Positions 23,937 to 32,333 of a stretch of 64,000 bases of DNA are shown here, one piece after another. Location of the stretch: contig CAYJMG010000008.1 in NCBI GenBank assembly GCA_964371355.1, positions 1 to 64,000 of the forward strand. The letters are read 5' to 3'. The translations under genes and the position numbers were made by a program. This DNA comes from JACRBR01 sp964371355. Its GTDB lineage: Bacteria; Chloroflexota; Dehalococcoidia; DSTF01; JACRBR01. The notes beneath the pieces are model-generated. The model was not told the DNA's origin. It saw only the letters and a list, made by a program, of their open reading frames with translations, and did no database searches. How positions within the stretch are numbered: the first letter of the stretch is position 1; every line of letters begins with the position of its first letter.

Positions 23937-25901
23937 TCAGGCATCCTCGCCGTACAGGAGCGAACGGATATCCTCCACCACGGGCGTACCATCCAGGCGT
24001 ACATGCCGGGTGTTGTAGTCGTCGTGATGCACCGTCACATAGAGATCCTCCGGTGCCACGTCAACCGGCAGAGCCAACCCGCACGTGCCGCCCGCGTCCG
24101 TCCTTGCGCGCGCTAGGATCTTCGCCCCGTGTGCGCTTAGCGTGACCTCTGCTCCCTGGAGCGGCGGCTTCTCACCGGACTGGTCGGCGTCGTTCGCCAG
24201 CACTTCCACCATCGCTGTCCGCCCGTCCTCGTGCGCCGTCACCCTGACCGCCATATCGATGAGATAGATGAGCGGGTCTGGCACCACCGCCTTCATGCCG
24301 GCGTCAACCACGGCGCGGACCTGAGTCGCCTTGAGCCCGGCGTCCACCGCCGCCATCCCGTGATCCGTCGTCACTATGAACAGCGTGTCGTCGTAGAGCC
24401 CGGCCGCCTGCAGTGCCTCCAATACCCGCCCGATGCGCCCGTCGGTCTCGTCGAGCGCCAGCCGCTGTCCGTCTGAGTGCGGTCCGTAGTCGTGACCCAC
24501 GCCGTCCGTCAGCGTCAGCTCGTGGAACATGAACGCCGGCGGCGGATGCGTCTCGTCTGTATACAGCACGATCGCCTGCGCAATCCCTCGCCCGTCGACG
24601 ATCGATTCGGCATGAGCACCCTTCTGGTCGTCTTCCAGCCACTTCGCACTCGTGTCACCCGTCACGCGCTGGGTCCACTCATGCAGCCGTTCTCTGTCGC
24701 CTATAACCCGCCGCTCCAGCGTGGCGTGGTCCGCACCCCGTGTGCAGGGTTCGTGGATCGATGCCGTGAAGGCGCCGTCCATCCCTTCCCAGTCGCCGTA
24801 GACACGGTGGAACGCCTCGTACAGGGTCTCGACGCCTTCCCCCAGGAATCTCGCGGTGTCGAATTGCTGCCCCTGCGGCGTCACCACCTCCCGCGTCTCG
24901 CGCAGGTAGTACGTGGGGTTCACGATGTCATGGTGCCCGCCCCACGCGCCCGTTCCGATCGCGTTGTGACTCGGCCACGTGATGCTGGGAAAGTTCGTGA
25001 TAGAACCGAACTCGAACATCGTCCCCGACTTGATGAGCCGGCGCAGGTTCGGGATCGAGTCCGCGTCGTGTTCCAGCCGCCACTTCAGTTCGGTGTTGCT
25101 CTGCCCGTCCAGCAGGAAGATGTACGCGCGTTTCGGCCGCCGCGCTGACTCGTGGTCGATGATCTCCTCCAACACCTGCCCGTCCTGTCGCTTCAGGTAC
25201 ACATCGGGCTCGACACCACGTTCCGTCGACGTACGCCCGGTCGCGTCTCGTCCGTCGATCAGTGCCAGGCCGCACAGATGCGCGATGGTCGGTGCGATGT
25301 CGATCTGTCTTGAGCACCCGCCTGCGACTGCACCCTGGCGGATGCCCGGTCCCGAGAAGATGAGCGGCGACCGGGACTGGATCACGTCCAGCGCCCCGTG
25401 CTGCCCGGGTTGCCGTCCAAATGCGTACGGCTTCGGGTTAACCACCAGGTCGGGGGCGTTCGGGCTGTCGAACAGCTGCGCGATCCGCTCGTACCCGTAC
25501 GGATAGCTCACCTGCTCGGGCTCCACGTACGCCTCGTTAGGATCCACGCAGGGAAACCCGGACGCCTTCGACGCCGCCACTTCATCGTCCAGCGTCGAAA
25601 GCGCTCGGTAGTCATCGTTCGCGATCGGATTCTCACGGATCTGCTCGATGACCCGATACTCATATCCGGGGCCGCTTCGCGCATAGAACCGCTGGAAGCG
25701 GATCATCCCCCGCTTCGCCCACACTTCGTACGCCGCTTCGCGATGCGTGATCACCAGGTCCGTCTGCGGCCCCGCGACCGGGTCCGTCAACAGGAGATGG
25801 ATCGCCCGGTCACCTGACTCCCATTGCTCCGGATCCAGCCCCTGCCCGCCCGGGCGTTCGGGCCCTACCGGTGTGGTGACGTGTTCGTGGATGGCGGTCA
25901 T
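23937..25901 (-). CDS. alkaline phosphatase-superfamily phosphodiesterase, rearranged
   Basis: A 654-residue enzyme of the type I phosphodiesterase/nucleotide pyrophosphatase clan. The usual N-terminal landmarks occur late: RAYIFLLDG, IPNLRRLIKSGTMF and FPSITWPSHNAIGTG (probable nucleophile Ser/Thr plus metal ligands). DGVGHDYGPHSD and TTDHGM follow. The first 230 residues contain what is normally the C-terminal part of such enzymes (HGALD, SPLIFSGPGI, IDIAPTIAHLCGL). The protein thus looks like a tail of one phosphatase domain fused before a complete second one, and a beta-sandwich-like domain of about 100 residues ends it. GGAGG precedes the ATG. No signal peptide is seen. Confidence 0.8.
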   Translation of the reverse strand: MTAIHEHVTTPVGPERPGGQGLDPEQWESGDRAIHLLLTDPVAGPQTDLVITHREAAYEVWAKRGMIRFQRFYARSGPGYEYRVIEQIRENPIANDDYRALSTLDDEVAASKASGFPCVDPNEAYVEPEQVSYPYGYERIAQLFDSPNAPDLVVNPKPYAFGRQPGQHGALDVIQSRSPLIFSGPGIRQGAVAGGCSRQIDIAPTIAHLCGLALIDGRDATGRTSTERGVEPDVYLKRQDGQVLEEIIDHESARRPKRAYIFLLDGQSNTELKWRLEHDADSIPNLRRLIKSGTMFEFGSITNFPSITWPSHNAIGTGAWGGHHDIVNPTYYLRETREVVTPQGQQFDTARFLGEGVETLYEAFHRVYGDWEGMDGAFTASIHEPCTRGADHATLERRVIGDRERLHEWTQRVTGDTSAKWLEDDQKGAHAESIVDGRGIAQAIVLYTDETHPPPAFMFHELTLTDGVGHDYGPHSDGQRLALDETDGRIGRVLEALQAAGLYDDTLFIVTTDHGMAAVDAGLKATQVRAVVDAGMKAVVPDPLIYLIDMAVRVTAHEDGRTAMVEVLANDADQSGEKPPLQGAEVTLSAHGAKILARARTDAGGTCGLALPVDVAPEDLYVTVHHDDYNTRHVRLDGTPVVEDIRSLLYGEDA

Positions 25902-26043
25902 CGGGGCAACCTCCAGCGAATCATGACGGGACGAAAGCGCGGTTCCCCGGAATAATCCGCCAGCCGTCACCGGCGCGCAATGCCTCGCGTGTTAACGCTC
26001 GTCTGCCGGATCTTGGCCTGAACTGTGCGCTGGCCGCCGCCTC

Positions 26044-27042
26044 CTATCGCGCAGCAAGCCCGGCGATCATCTCATCCAACAGCACCACGAACTCCGCCGT
26101 GACCTCGGTCCGGATCGCGTCGTTCACGTACCCACCCGTGTTGTCCCAGCCACCCGTGTCCGTCTGTTGACCTGCCATCGCTTCACCCACTCGCGTCGCG
26201 AGCTGATGCATCTTCTCGTCGCCAGTCGTCTGGTACACCAGTGCCGCGCCCCAGCCGACCTTGCCCACCTGCGCCGTCTCGTACATCTCGTCCAGCACGT
26301 TGAAGGCGAGCTGAAGGTAGTCTCGTCCGAGTACAGACCATGACGCGTCCCCGGTGGCAAGCGAAAGCCGCGCGAGAAACGCCGCCGCGATCCCCATGTT
26401 GAAGTACGCTTGGCGGGGTGTATCGTGCCTGATCGAGTGCAGCTTCTGCCGCTCCTCCGGGAACGACGTTCGCAGCCCCTGCCCCGGCTTGTAAACGAAG
26501 AACAGCTCATGTGCGGGGTCCGGCTGCGCCTCGTACACGGTCCGCAGGAACCGCCCCACGCTCTTCGCCTCCGTCAGGTGCCCCGTCGTCAGGCATGCGT
26601 TCCCGGCCTGCGCTGTGTTCAGCACGTCCTGCACCGCGTCTTCGTTGTCTCGCTCCACCCGGAAGCCGCCGGTCTCGTGATGCAGCAGCAGAAGGAAGTC
26701 CATCGCCCGTCTGCTGATGTCATACCGGCCCAGCTTGTGCGCGCCAATGATGATCCAGGCGTTCGGGTAGGCGTAGCTCCGGTCGAACAACTTGCCCCGC
26801 ATCGGGCCCGCCAGGTCGCCCTCCTCCGTAAGCAGCTCGTGCGTTATCCACGACGCCAGCCGGTTCGCCTCGGCGACGCGGCCCGTGCACGTCAACGCCC
26901 ACAACGTCTTGTAGTACGGCCCCAAGCCGTCCGCCTCCGGATTGCCGATGGCGCCATCGGAGCGCTGCTGCGCCAGGAGGTACTCAACGCCGCGTTCGCG
27001 TGATTCCTCCAACCTCGGGATGACTGAAGACTGCACGACCAT
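26044..27042 (-). CDS. alpha-toroid (terpenoid cyclase/AGE-like fold) hypothetical protein
   Basis: A 332-residue soluble protein made of repeated helix pairs, as in (alpha/alpha)6 toroids of the prenyltransferase/squalene oxidase type. Early LAQQRSDGAIGNPEADGLGPYYKTLWAL and late GQQTDTGGWDNTGG are QW-like motifs. The catalytic DxDD of terpene cyclases is not seen, so the chemistry is unknown. ATG at 27042 follows CAGGAGG. It lies 142 bases upstream of the phosphodiesterase gene on the same strand and may share its transcript. Confidence 0.65.
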   Translation of the reverse strand: MVVQSSVIPRLEESRERGVEYLLAQQRSDGAIGNPEADGLGPYYKTLWALTCTGRVAEANRLASWITHELLTEEGDLAGPMRGKLFDRSYAYPNAWIIIGAHKLGRYDISRRAMDFLLLLHHETGGFRVERDNEDAVQDVLNTAQAGNACLTTGHLTEAKSVGRFLRTVYEAQPDPAHELFFVYKPGQGLRTSFPEERQKLHSIRHDTPRQAYFNMGIAAAFLARLSLATGDASWSVLGRDYLQLAFNVLDEMYETAQVGKVGWGAALVYQTTGDEKMHQLATRVGEAMAGQQTDTGGWDNTGGYVNDAIRTEVTAEFVVLLDEMIAGLAAR

Positions 27043-27306
27043 CGTCCTGCCTCCTGTGCTGCGCGACGGCCCGGGTGGGCGCTGCGGGTGATCGCCAGTC
27101 TACGCCCGCCGCCCGATGATGTCGAACGCTGCAACGGTTCGCCTTCAACTTGACATGCTCCCGTTACGAATGTGGCGGCCTTGACGCTCGTCGCTGGTCG
27201 CGATCACGCGCCGAGCGGTACAACAGAGATGCCGGGCGCGGGTGGCGTGCTCGGGACGAATCCCTGCCTTCGGAAAACCACTCGTTCGCCATGCCCTGGA
27301 GGCACG

Positions 27307-27456
27307 ATGTCGCCCGGAGAGATCCTGTACGCGGACCTGCTCGGCCTCATCCTCGTTTGGGTGGCCGACATCTTCCACTTGTGGGATCCCTGGGCCGCAG
27401 CGCTCACCCGGTGTTGGAACATCCTCCGCGGTCACCGCGACCGCAACCCCTCCTGA
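27307..27456 (+). CDS. small membrane protein, 49 residues
   Basis: A short frame starting ATG-TCG-CCC with GGAGG five bases upstream, encoding MSPGEILYADLLGLILVW, a second hydrophobic part and a basic end (HRDRNPS). One amphipathic membrane helix is likely. Function unknown. It lies 71 bases before the dinB-like gene. Confidence 0.45.
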   Translation: MSPGEILYADLLGLILVWVADIFHLWDPWAAALTRCWNILRGHRDRNPS

Positions 27457-27527
27457 CGTGCACGACCGTCCTCCCTGTTGCTGCAACTCCCGTGTAACCT
27501 GAAGCCTCGGGTTCAAGGAGTAACACC

Positions 27528-28058
27528 ATGACCGCCGTCCCCTTTCCGAAGGAAGTCCGCGATCGCGTGACGTCATATATCCAACATCAGGGAGCGAAGT
27601 CGCCTGATGCCATCCTCGAACTCGTCCGCACGAGCCAGCAGCGGTTCCTCGATGTTGTCTCGCAGCTCGACGACGAGATCGCCGCCCGCAAGCCCGCGCC
27701 CGATGAGTGGTCTGTGCGCGAGCTGATTCGCCACGTGATCGACGCCGAGCAGAGCGTAGCGCTCCTCGTCCGTCACCTCTCGCGCGGCGAGCGGCCGCCC
27801 GGCGGAGGCGGTGCTGGCCGCATGGTCGAGGACACGGGCCAGCCATTCCGCGAGTTCGTGACCCGCCTGCGTGGCGCCAACACTGAGCTGTTGGATCAGA
27901 TCAGGTCGCTCCCGGCCGGACCGGATCTGGAGATGAAGGCCCCACACCCATTCTTCGGGCCGCTGAACGGCAAGGAGTGGGCGGCATTCCAACGCGTACA
28001 CGACGAGGACCACGTCCAGCACGCGCAGAAGATCCTGGCCGTCGTGACTGGGCCGTGA
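27528..28058 (+). CDS. DinB-like (YfiT/bacillithiol-transferase fold) protein
   Basis: A 176-residue four-helix-bundle protein of the DinB superfamily. The metal-binding histidines are in LIRHVIDAEQSV (about residue 69) and HDEDHVQHAQK near the end, a spacing typical of metal-dependent thiol or S-transferases of this fold. DEWSVRELIRHV is the characteristic motif of the first helix pair. The exact substrate is unknown. Its stop codon overlaps the GTG start of the nucleoside phosphorylase by three bases, so the two are co-translated. Confidence 0.85.
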   Translation: MTAVPFPKEVRDRVTSYIQHQGAKSPDAILELVRTSQQRFLDVVSQLDDEIAARKPAPDEWSVRELIRHVIDAEQSVALLVRHLSRGERPPGGGGAGRMVEDTGQPFREFVTRLRGANTELLDQIRSLPAGPDLEMKAPHPFFGPLNGKEWAAFQRVHDEDHVQHAQKILAVVTGP

Positions 28059-28852
28059 ACGATCACCCCCGCGTCGACTTCTACGAGGACGGCGATCCTC
28101 ACGTCGAGCCGCACCTCTTCATCGAGCACCTCTGCGCCCGCCGTGGCATCACCCTCGATCAGATCGGCGTCCGTCCTGCCGTACTTGGTACCTTCAGCGC
28201 GCGCCTGACCTCCTACCTCGCAGACCGCACGGGCGCCTCGCCGGCGGAGCACTGGATACGCGACGGTTCGCCCGCCTTTCATCTCGGCCAGGAAGTGACC
28301 ATCGCGACGCTGCCCATTGGTGCACCCGCGGCCGCTGCCCAGGTGGAGGAACTCATCGTCTGTGGCATGCGCTCCCTCATCGTGACCGGGGCGGCCGGCA
28401 GTCTGCAGCCACGCGCCCCCGTCGGCACCGTTGTCCTGCCGACCTCCGCCATCCGCGAAGAGGGCACGTCGCATCACTACAGTCCGTCGCCCGAACCCGC
28501 GTTGCCGGCGCTTCGTGTGCAGGCCCTTCTGCAGGAATCGCTCCAGGCCCGTGGCGTGCAGTTCGTGACCGGCCCGACGTGGACGACGGATGCCGTGTAT
28601 CGTGAGCACCGGTCAAAGATCGAGCGCTATCGCGCTGCAGGCGTTGTCACGGTCGAGATGGAGCTATCCGCCCTCTTGACCGTCGCCGCCTTCCGGGGCA
28701 TCGAGTGCGCTGGCTTATTCGTGGTGTCCGACGAGCTGCATGGCGACCGCTGGGATCTTGGCTTTGGCGGCGAGGTGTTCCTCGATGCGATGGCCCGCGC
28801 ATCCATGATCGCGCTCGATGCCGCACGCAGGTCTCATCACCCGGAGCCGTAG
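28055..28852 (+). CDS. purine/uridine nucleoside phosphorylase family protein
   Basis: A 265-residue phosphorylase of the PNP/UDP superfamily, which cleaves nucleosides with phosphate to a base and ribose-1-phosphate. VTIATLPIGAPAAAAQVEEL and LIVTGAAGSLQP are the phosphate and ribose region. VEMELSALLTVAAFRGIECAGLFVVSDEL split as VEMELSAL and VVSDEL holds the Glu and Asp of the nucleoside site. Base preference cannot be read. The GTG start at 28055 is inside the stop of dinB (GTGA). Confidence 0.88.
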   Translation: MNDHPRVDFYEDGDPHVEPHLFIEHLCARRGITLDQIGVRPAVLGTFSARLTSYLADRTGASPAEHWIRDGSPAFHLGQEVTIATLPIGAPAAAAQVEELIVCGMRSLIVTGAAGSLQPRAPVGTVVLPTSAIREEGTSHHYSPSPEPALPALRVQALLQESLQARGVQFVTGPTWTTDAVYREHRSKIERYRAAGVVTVEMELSALLTVAAFRGIECAGLFVVSDELHGDRWDLGFGGEVFLDAMARASMIALDAARRSHHPEP

Positions 28853-28874
28853 GCGAGCCGCATCGCCCCACACT

Positions 28875-30005
28875 CTACGACGCGAACTGATTCGGCATCG
28901 CCTCAGCCAGGGCGACCGCGGGCACCGCCAGTGAGTCCGCAAGCCCTGGGTGAACAACGTGTCCTTCACTCACCAGCACGCCCTTCGCGAGGGCATCGTT
29001 CGCAAGCAGTGCTGCCCGCGGCCCCAGCCGCGCGATCTCTCGCACATATGGCAGGGTCGCCGCTGTCAGGGCCGCCGTCGACGTCACTGGCACCGCGCCG
29101 GGCATGTTCGCTACGCAGTAGTGCACGACGCCTTCCTCGACGTACACCGGATCTGCGTGCGTCGTCACCCTCGATGTCTCGCACGTCCCGCCCTGGTCGA
29201 TCGACACGTCCACGATCACGGATCCTGGCGCCATCAACCGCACCATCTCACGGGTCACCAGCTTGGGAGCCGTCGCGCCCGGCACCAGGACCGCGCACAC
29301 GACGATGTCCGCCTCCGCCAGCGCGCTCCCGATCGCCATCGGACTCGATAGCAGCGTCGTCGTTCGTCCCGGCCAGCGCTCGTCGATGTTGCGCAGCCGG
29401 TCCAGCCTTGTGTCGAACACCGTTACCCGGGCGCCCAACCCGACTGCCACTTGGATCGCGTTCTCGGCGACTGTCCCGGCACCCAGCACGACAACGTGCG
29501 CCGGCGGCGCGCCCGGGAGACCCGAGATCAGCTTGCCCATCCCCGGCCCCGGCTTGCGGAGGTACTGCGCCCCGATCTCCGTGGCCATCCGCCCCGCGAT
29601 CTGCGACATCGGCGCCAGCAGCGGCAGCGACCCGTCGGCGAGCTGAACGGTCTCATACGCAATCGCCGTCACCTTCGAGTCCAGTAAGACGCGCGTCAGA
29701 TCAGGCAGCGCCGCCAGGTGCAAGTAGGTGAACAGCGTCTGCTCGTCCCGCACCAGCGGATACTCGCCTCGCAGCGGCTCCTTCACCTTCACCAGCAGGT
29801 CGGCGCGTCTCCAGACATCGGGTGCCCGCCCGACCAATTCCGCGCCCGCGGACTCGTACGCCGCGTCCGGCAGTCCGGCGCCCAGCCCTGCCCCGCGCTC
29901 GACCAGGACCACGTGGCCGTCTTCGACGAGTGCGTGTGCCCCCTCCGCCGTCAACCCGACGCGGTACTCCTCGCACTTGATTTCACGCACAGTCCCAACA
30001 ATCAT
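28875..30005 (-). CDS. ald: alanine dehydrogenase
   Basis: A 376-residue NAD-dependent L-alanine dehydrogenase, which interconverts alanine and pyruvate plus ammonia. Arg15, Lys75 (VKVKEP) and His96 (YLHLAA) fall at the positions known for the family. The Rossmann motif VVVLGAGTVAENA and VSIDQGGTCETSR with its catalytic Asp are also present. ATG at 30005 begins the conserved MIVGTVREIK; the longer open frame upstream crosses the divergent promoter. It diverges from purQ. Confidence 0.95.
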   Translation of the reverse strand: MIVGTVREIKCEEYRVGLTAEGAHALVEDGHVVLVERGAGLGAGLPDAAYESAGAELVGRAPDVWRRADLLVKVKEPLRGEYPLVRDEQTLFTYLHLAALPDLTRVLLDSKVTAIAYETVQLADGSLPLLAPMSQIAGRMATEIGAQYLRKPGPGMGKLISGLPGAPPAHVVVLGAGTVAENAIQVAVGLGARVTVFDTRLDRLRNIDERWPGRTTTLLSSPMAIGSALAEADIVVCAVLVPGATAPKLVTREMVRLMAPGSVIVDVSIDQGGTCETSRVTTHADPVYVEEGVVHYCVANMPGAVPVTSTAALTAATLPYVREIARLGPRAALLANDALAKGVLVSEGHVVHPGLADSLAVPAVALAEAMPNQFAS

Positions 30006-30096
30006 CGCACCATCAGTATCGGCGAAAGCCGCGAGCCCGGCAGCCTTCGGTTCTACATCGCTGTCCACGATCCTCTGCCCACTGTAAACTAGTGTC

Positions 30097-30798
30097 GTGC
30101 GCTTCGCCGTCCTCGTCTTCCCCGGCACGTGGTCCGACAAGGACTGCCAGTACGTCCTCGAGCACGAGCTGGGCCAGCAGGCCGACCTCGTCTGGCACCG
30201 CGACTCCAATCTCGACGCCTACGATGCGGTTGTCATCCCCGGCGGCTTCTCCTACGGAGACCACCTGCGCACCGGCGCTATCGCCCGCTTCTCGCCCGTC
30301 ATGGAAGCCGTCGCACGTCATGCCGAGAAGGGCAAGCCCGTGATCGGCATCTGCAACGGCTTCCAGATCCTGTGTGAATCGCACTTGTTGCCCGGCGTCC
30401 TCATGCGCAACGATAGTCTGCAGTTTCGCTGCGTCCCGACATGGCTTCGCATCGAGAATGCCGACACCATCTTCTCCCGTTCGGGTCGGGAGGGGCAGGT
30501 GCTGATGGCCCCCGTCTCCCACGGCGAAGGCAACTACTACGCCGATCCGCAGACCATCGCTATGCTGGAGGATGCCCGACGCGTCGTTTTTCGCTACGTC
30601 ACGGCCGATGGCGAGCAGACGGCCGCCGCCAATCCCAACGGCTCCATCAATAACATCGCCGGCATCGTCAACGAGCGCGGCAACGTCCTCGGCATGATGC
30701 CCCACCCTGAGCGCAGCGCCGAGCCCGCCATGGGCGGCACGGACGGTCTCGTCATTTTCCGGAGCATTATTGAGTCCGCAGTTGCTGTCGTCGGCTGA
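30097..30798 (+). CDS. purQ: phosphoribosylformylglycinamidine synthase, glutaminase subunit
   Basis: A 233-residue class I glutamine amidotransferase that feeds ammonia to PurL in purine synthesis. The nucleophile Cys86 lies in GICNGFQIL. GGFSYGDHLR forms the oxyanion region and MMPHPERSAE supplies the catalytic His and Glu. GTG at 30097 is the first codon of the conserved FAVLVFPG strand. No ribosome-binding site is visible, and a TAAACT -10-like element ends seven bases before it, so the mRNA may be leaderless. Neither purS nor purL is next to it. Confidence 0.93.
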   Translation: MRFAVLVFPGTWSDKDCQYVLEHELGQQADLVWHRDSNLDAYDAVVIPGGFSYGDHLRTGAIARFSPVMEAVARHAEKGKPVIGICNGFQILCESHLLPGVLMRNDSLQFRCVPTWLRIENADTIFSRSGREGQVLMAPVSHGEGNYYADPQTIAMLEDARRVVFRYVTADGEQTAAANPNGSINNIAGIVNERGNVLGMMPHPERSAEPAMGGTDGLVIFRSIIESAVAVVG

Positions 30799-30824
30799 GT
30801 GGCGCCACGCAGTTTCGGTGCATG

Positions 30825-31298
30825 CTACTGGCAGTCGATGCGGATCCCCTGCTGCACCTCGCCCGCCGTGACGTTCACCACCACCCCCACCTGGCTCCCA
30901 AGCGCCACCACCGACGTCTCCGCGATCCCGCCCGCCGTCGCTGCCTCGATGGGATCGGCGGTCCCCAGTGCAACGACGCTGAATCGGACCGTTGTCCCGT
31001 CCGCGACCGGAGCGCCGCTTCCGTCCAGCACCCGCGCGGTCACGTTTGAAGCCTCCACGCCGTCGCAGATCAGCGCTTGCGGCTCCGCGGTCAATTCGAT
31101 CGTGGCTGGCTCGCCCGGTTCCGGCGTCAGGCTCGGCTCGGCCGTGCCCGGCGGAAGCGTTGGCAGCGGCGTTTGCACCAGAGTGGCGCTTGTGGGCGAG
31201 GCGGTAGGTGCGGGCGTATCGTCGCCGTCGTCACACGCAGCCAGCCCCAAGGCTAGGACGCCGGCTCCGCCGAGGGCGATCCATCTGTTCGTATTCAC
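30825..31298 (-). CDS. small lipoprotein with Ig-like domain
   Basis: A 157-residue secreted lipoprotein. The signal peptide ends in LALGLAAC with Cys22, then comes a Thr/Pro-rich linker. The last 80 residues have the beta-strand pattern of a bacterial Ig-like (Big-1/invasin type) domain (VTARVLDGSGAPVADGTTVRFS). Likely structural or adhesive; no partner is evident. It ends 26 bases after the convergent purQ gene. Confidence 0.75.
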   Translation of the reverse strand: MNTNRWIALGGAGVLALGLAACDDGDDTPAPTASPTSATLVQTPLPTLPPGTAEPSLTPEPGEPATIELTAEPQALICDGVEASNVTARVLDGSGAPVADGTTVRFSVVALGTADPIEAATAGGIAETSVVALGSQVGVVVNVTAGEVQQGIRIDCQ

Positions 31299-31307
31299 AC
31301 ACCCAGT

Positions 31308-31778
31308 CTACTTCACGGCGAAAATGCGGTATCCGACGGTCCCCGCCCCGAAGTACCCCACGCCGACGCACACCAACGCGTTCAGCCACGCGTACGCCGG
31401 GTGCCCGGTCTCGAACCGTGGCGTCGTCCGGAAGTAGTACGCCGAAAGCGGTACGTCCTCGCCGCCCAGCGCCCGCGCCGCGATCTCCGGCATCACGTCC
31501 AGAATGCCGTGATACGAGACGTAGATCGGCGCGCCGTCGTCCGTCTGGAATGTCCCGCGCACGTCCAGCTCCCCTACACCGCTCGCCAGCGTCAGGAACC
31601 AGTCGCCTCCTCCCGGCCGCACCGTGCCTCGCAGCCGCGGCCCCTCGAACACCCCACTGCGCACCACGAAGATGCTCCGCCCCCCGAACGGCGTCTGCCC
31701 CAGCTGCTCCGGCGGTTCCAGGGTGATGTGTGCGTCCAACAGGTGCTCTGTCGAGAGCGTGTCCGGAAACTGCGGCAT
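31308..31778 (-). CDS. DUF3237 family protein
   Basis: A 156-residue protein with the DUF3237 beta-barrel pattern: GGRSIFVVRSGVFEGPRLRGTV, GDWFLT near residue 58, and YYFRTTPRFETGHPAYAWLN near the end. Function of the family is not established. AGGAGG lies just upstream of the ATG at 31778; a longer open frame runs through the poly-C tract and is rejected. A 29-base C run lies 117 bases upstream of this start. Confidence 0.85.
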   Translation of the reverse strand: MPQFPDTLSTEHLLDAHITLEPPEQLGQTPFGGRSIFVVRSGVFEGPRLRGTVRPGGGDWFLTLASGVGELDVRGTFQTDDGAPIYVSYHGILDVMPEIAARALGGEDVPLSAYYFRTTPRFETGHPAYAWLNALVCVGVGYFGAGTVGYRIFAVK

Positions 31779-31894
31779 GCTTCCTCCTGTGCTGGTTGGC
31801 CGCGCCCAGCGTACCCACTCGCATGCCGTCGTACACTCGGGAGACGCACCTGAGTCCCGGGAGGGGAATGGATAGGCGGGGGGGCCCGCCCCCG

Positions 31895-31923
31895 CCCCCC
31901 CCCCCCCCCCCCCCCCCCCCCCC
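31895..31923. repeat. 29-base C homopolymer
   Basis: An uninterrupted run of 29 C follows a G7 run and a GC-only palindrome at 31878-31894. On the minus strand it is a G29 tract upstream of the DUF3237 gene. It could be a slippage-prone switch, a G-quadruplex former, or an assembly artefact; its true length is uncertain. Confidence 0.8.
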
Positions 31924-31963
31924 GCCTGATTGCGGGCCGTGTCTGTCGTTATGGAAGGGCTGG

Positions 31964-32167
31964 TTAGGCAGCGGCCCGGCGCTTCCGCGTCCTGCGCACC
32001 GTTGGCACCTCGTCGTCCGCAAGCGGCAGCGGGGGGCGCGGCGAGAACGTGTGCCCGGCGAGGCAGTACGTTGTCCCCGGGTCGTCCAGCGGGTCCTGCG
32101 ATACGAACAGCGTGCTCCCGCAGCGCGCACACCGCCGCCTTACCACCATGGTCTTCGTCTGGGTCAT
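31964..32167 (-). CDS. small zinc-ribbon protein
   Basis: A 67-residue protein with one CxxC (RRCARCGSTLF) and a CLAGH motif 22 residues later, enough for a zinc knuckle or ribbon. The C-terminus is basic (RRTRKRRAAA), which hints at nucleic-acid binding. Two in-frame ATGs exist; the one at 32167 has AGAAGG six bases upstream and is preferred over 32173. Function unknown. Confidence 0.65.
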   Translation of the reverse strand: MTQTKTMVVRRRCARCGSTLFVSQDPLDDPGTTYCLAGHTFSPRPPLPLADDEVPTVRRTRKRRAAA

Positions 32168-32333
32168 CTCCATCCTTCTCTCTGTTTGGCCCTGTCTCCT
32201 CTATACGACCAACCTATCTATTCCGGACTGCCGATCTTGTTACCAACGTGTTGTCACAGCTGTTAACGATCTATGCATCGCGGGGCTGTTCCCAGGGCGC
32301 CGCCCCGGTGCCATGCGCCCGCCGCATGAGCCT

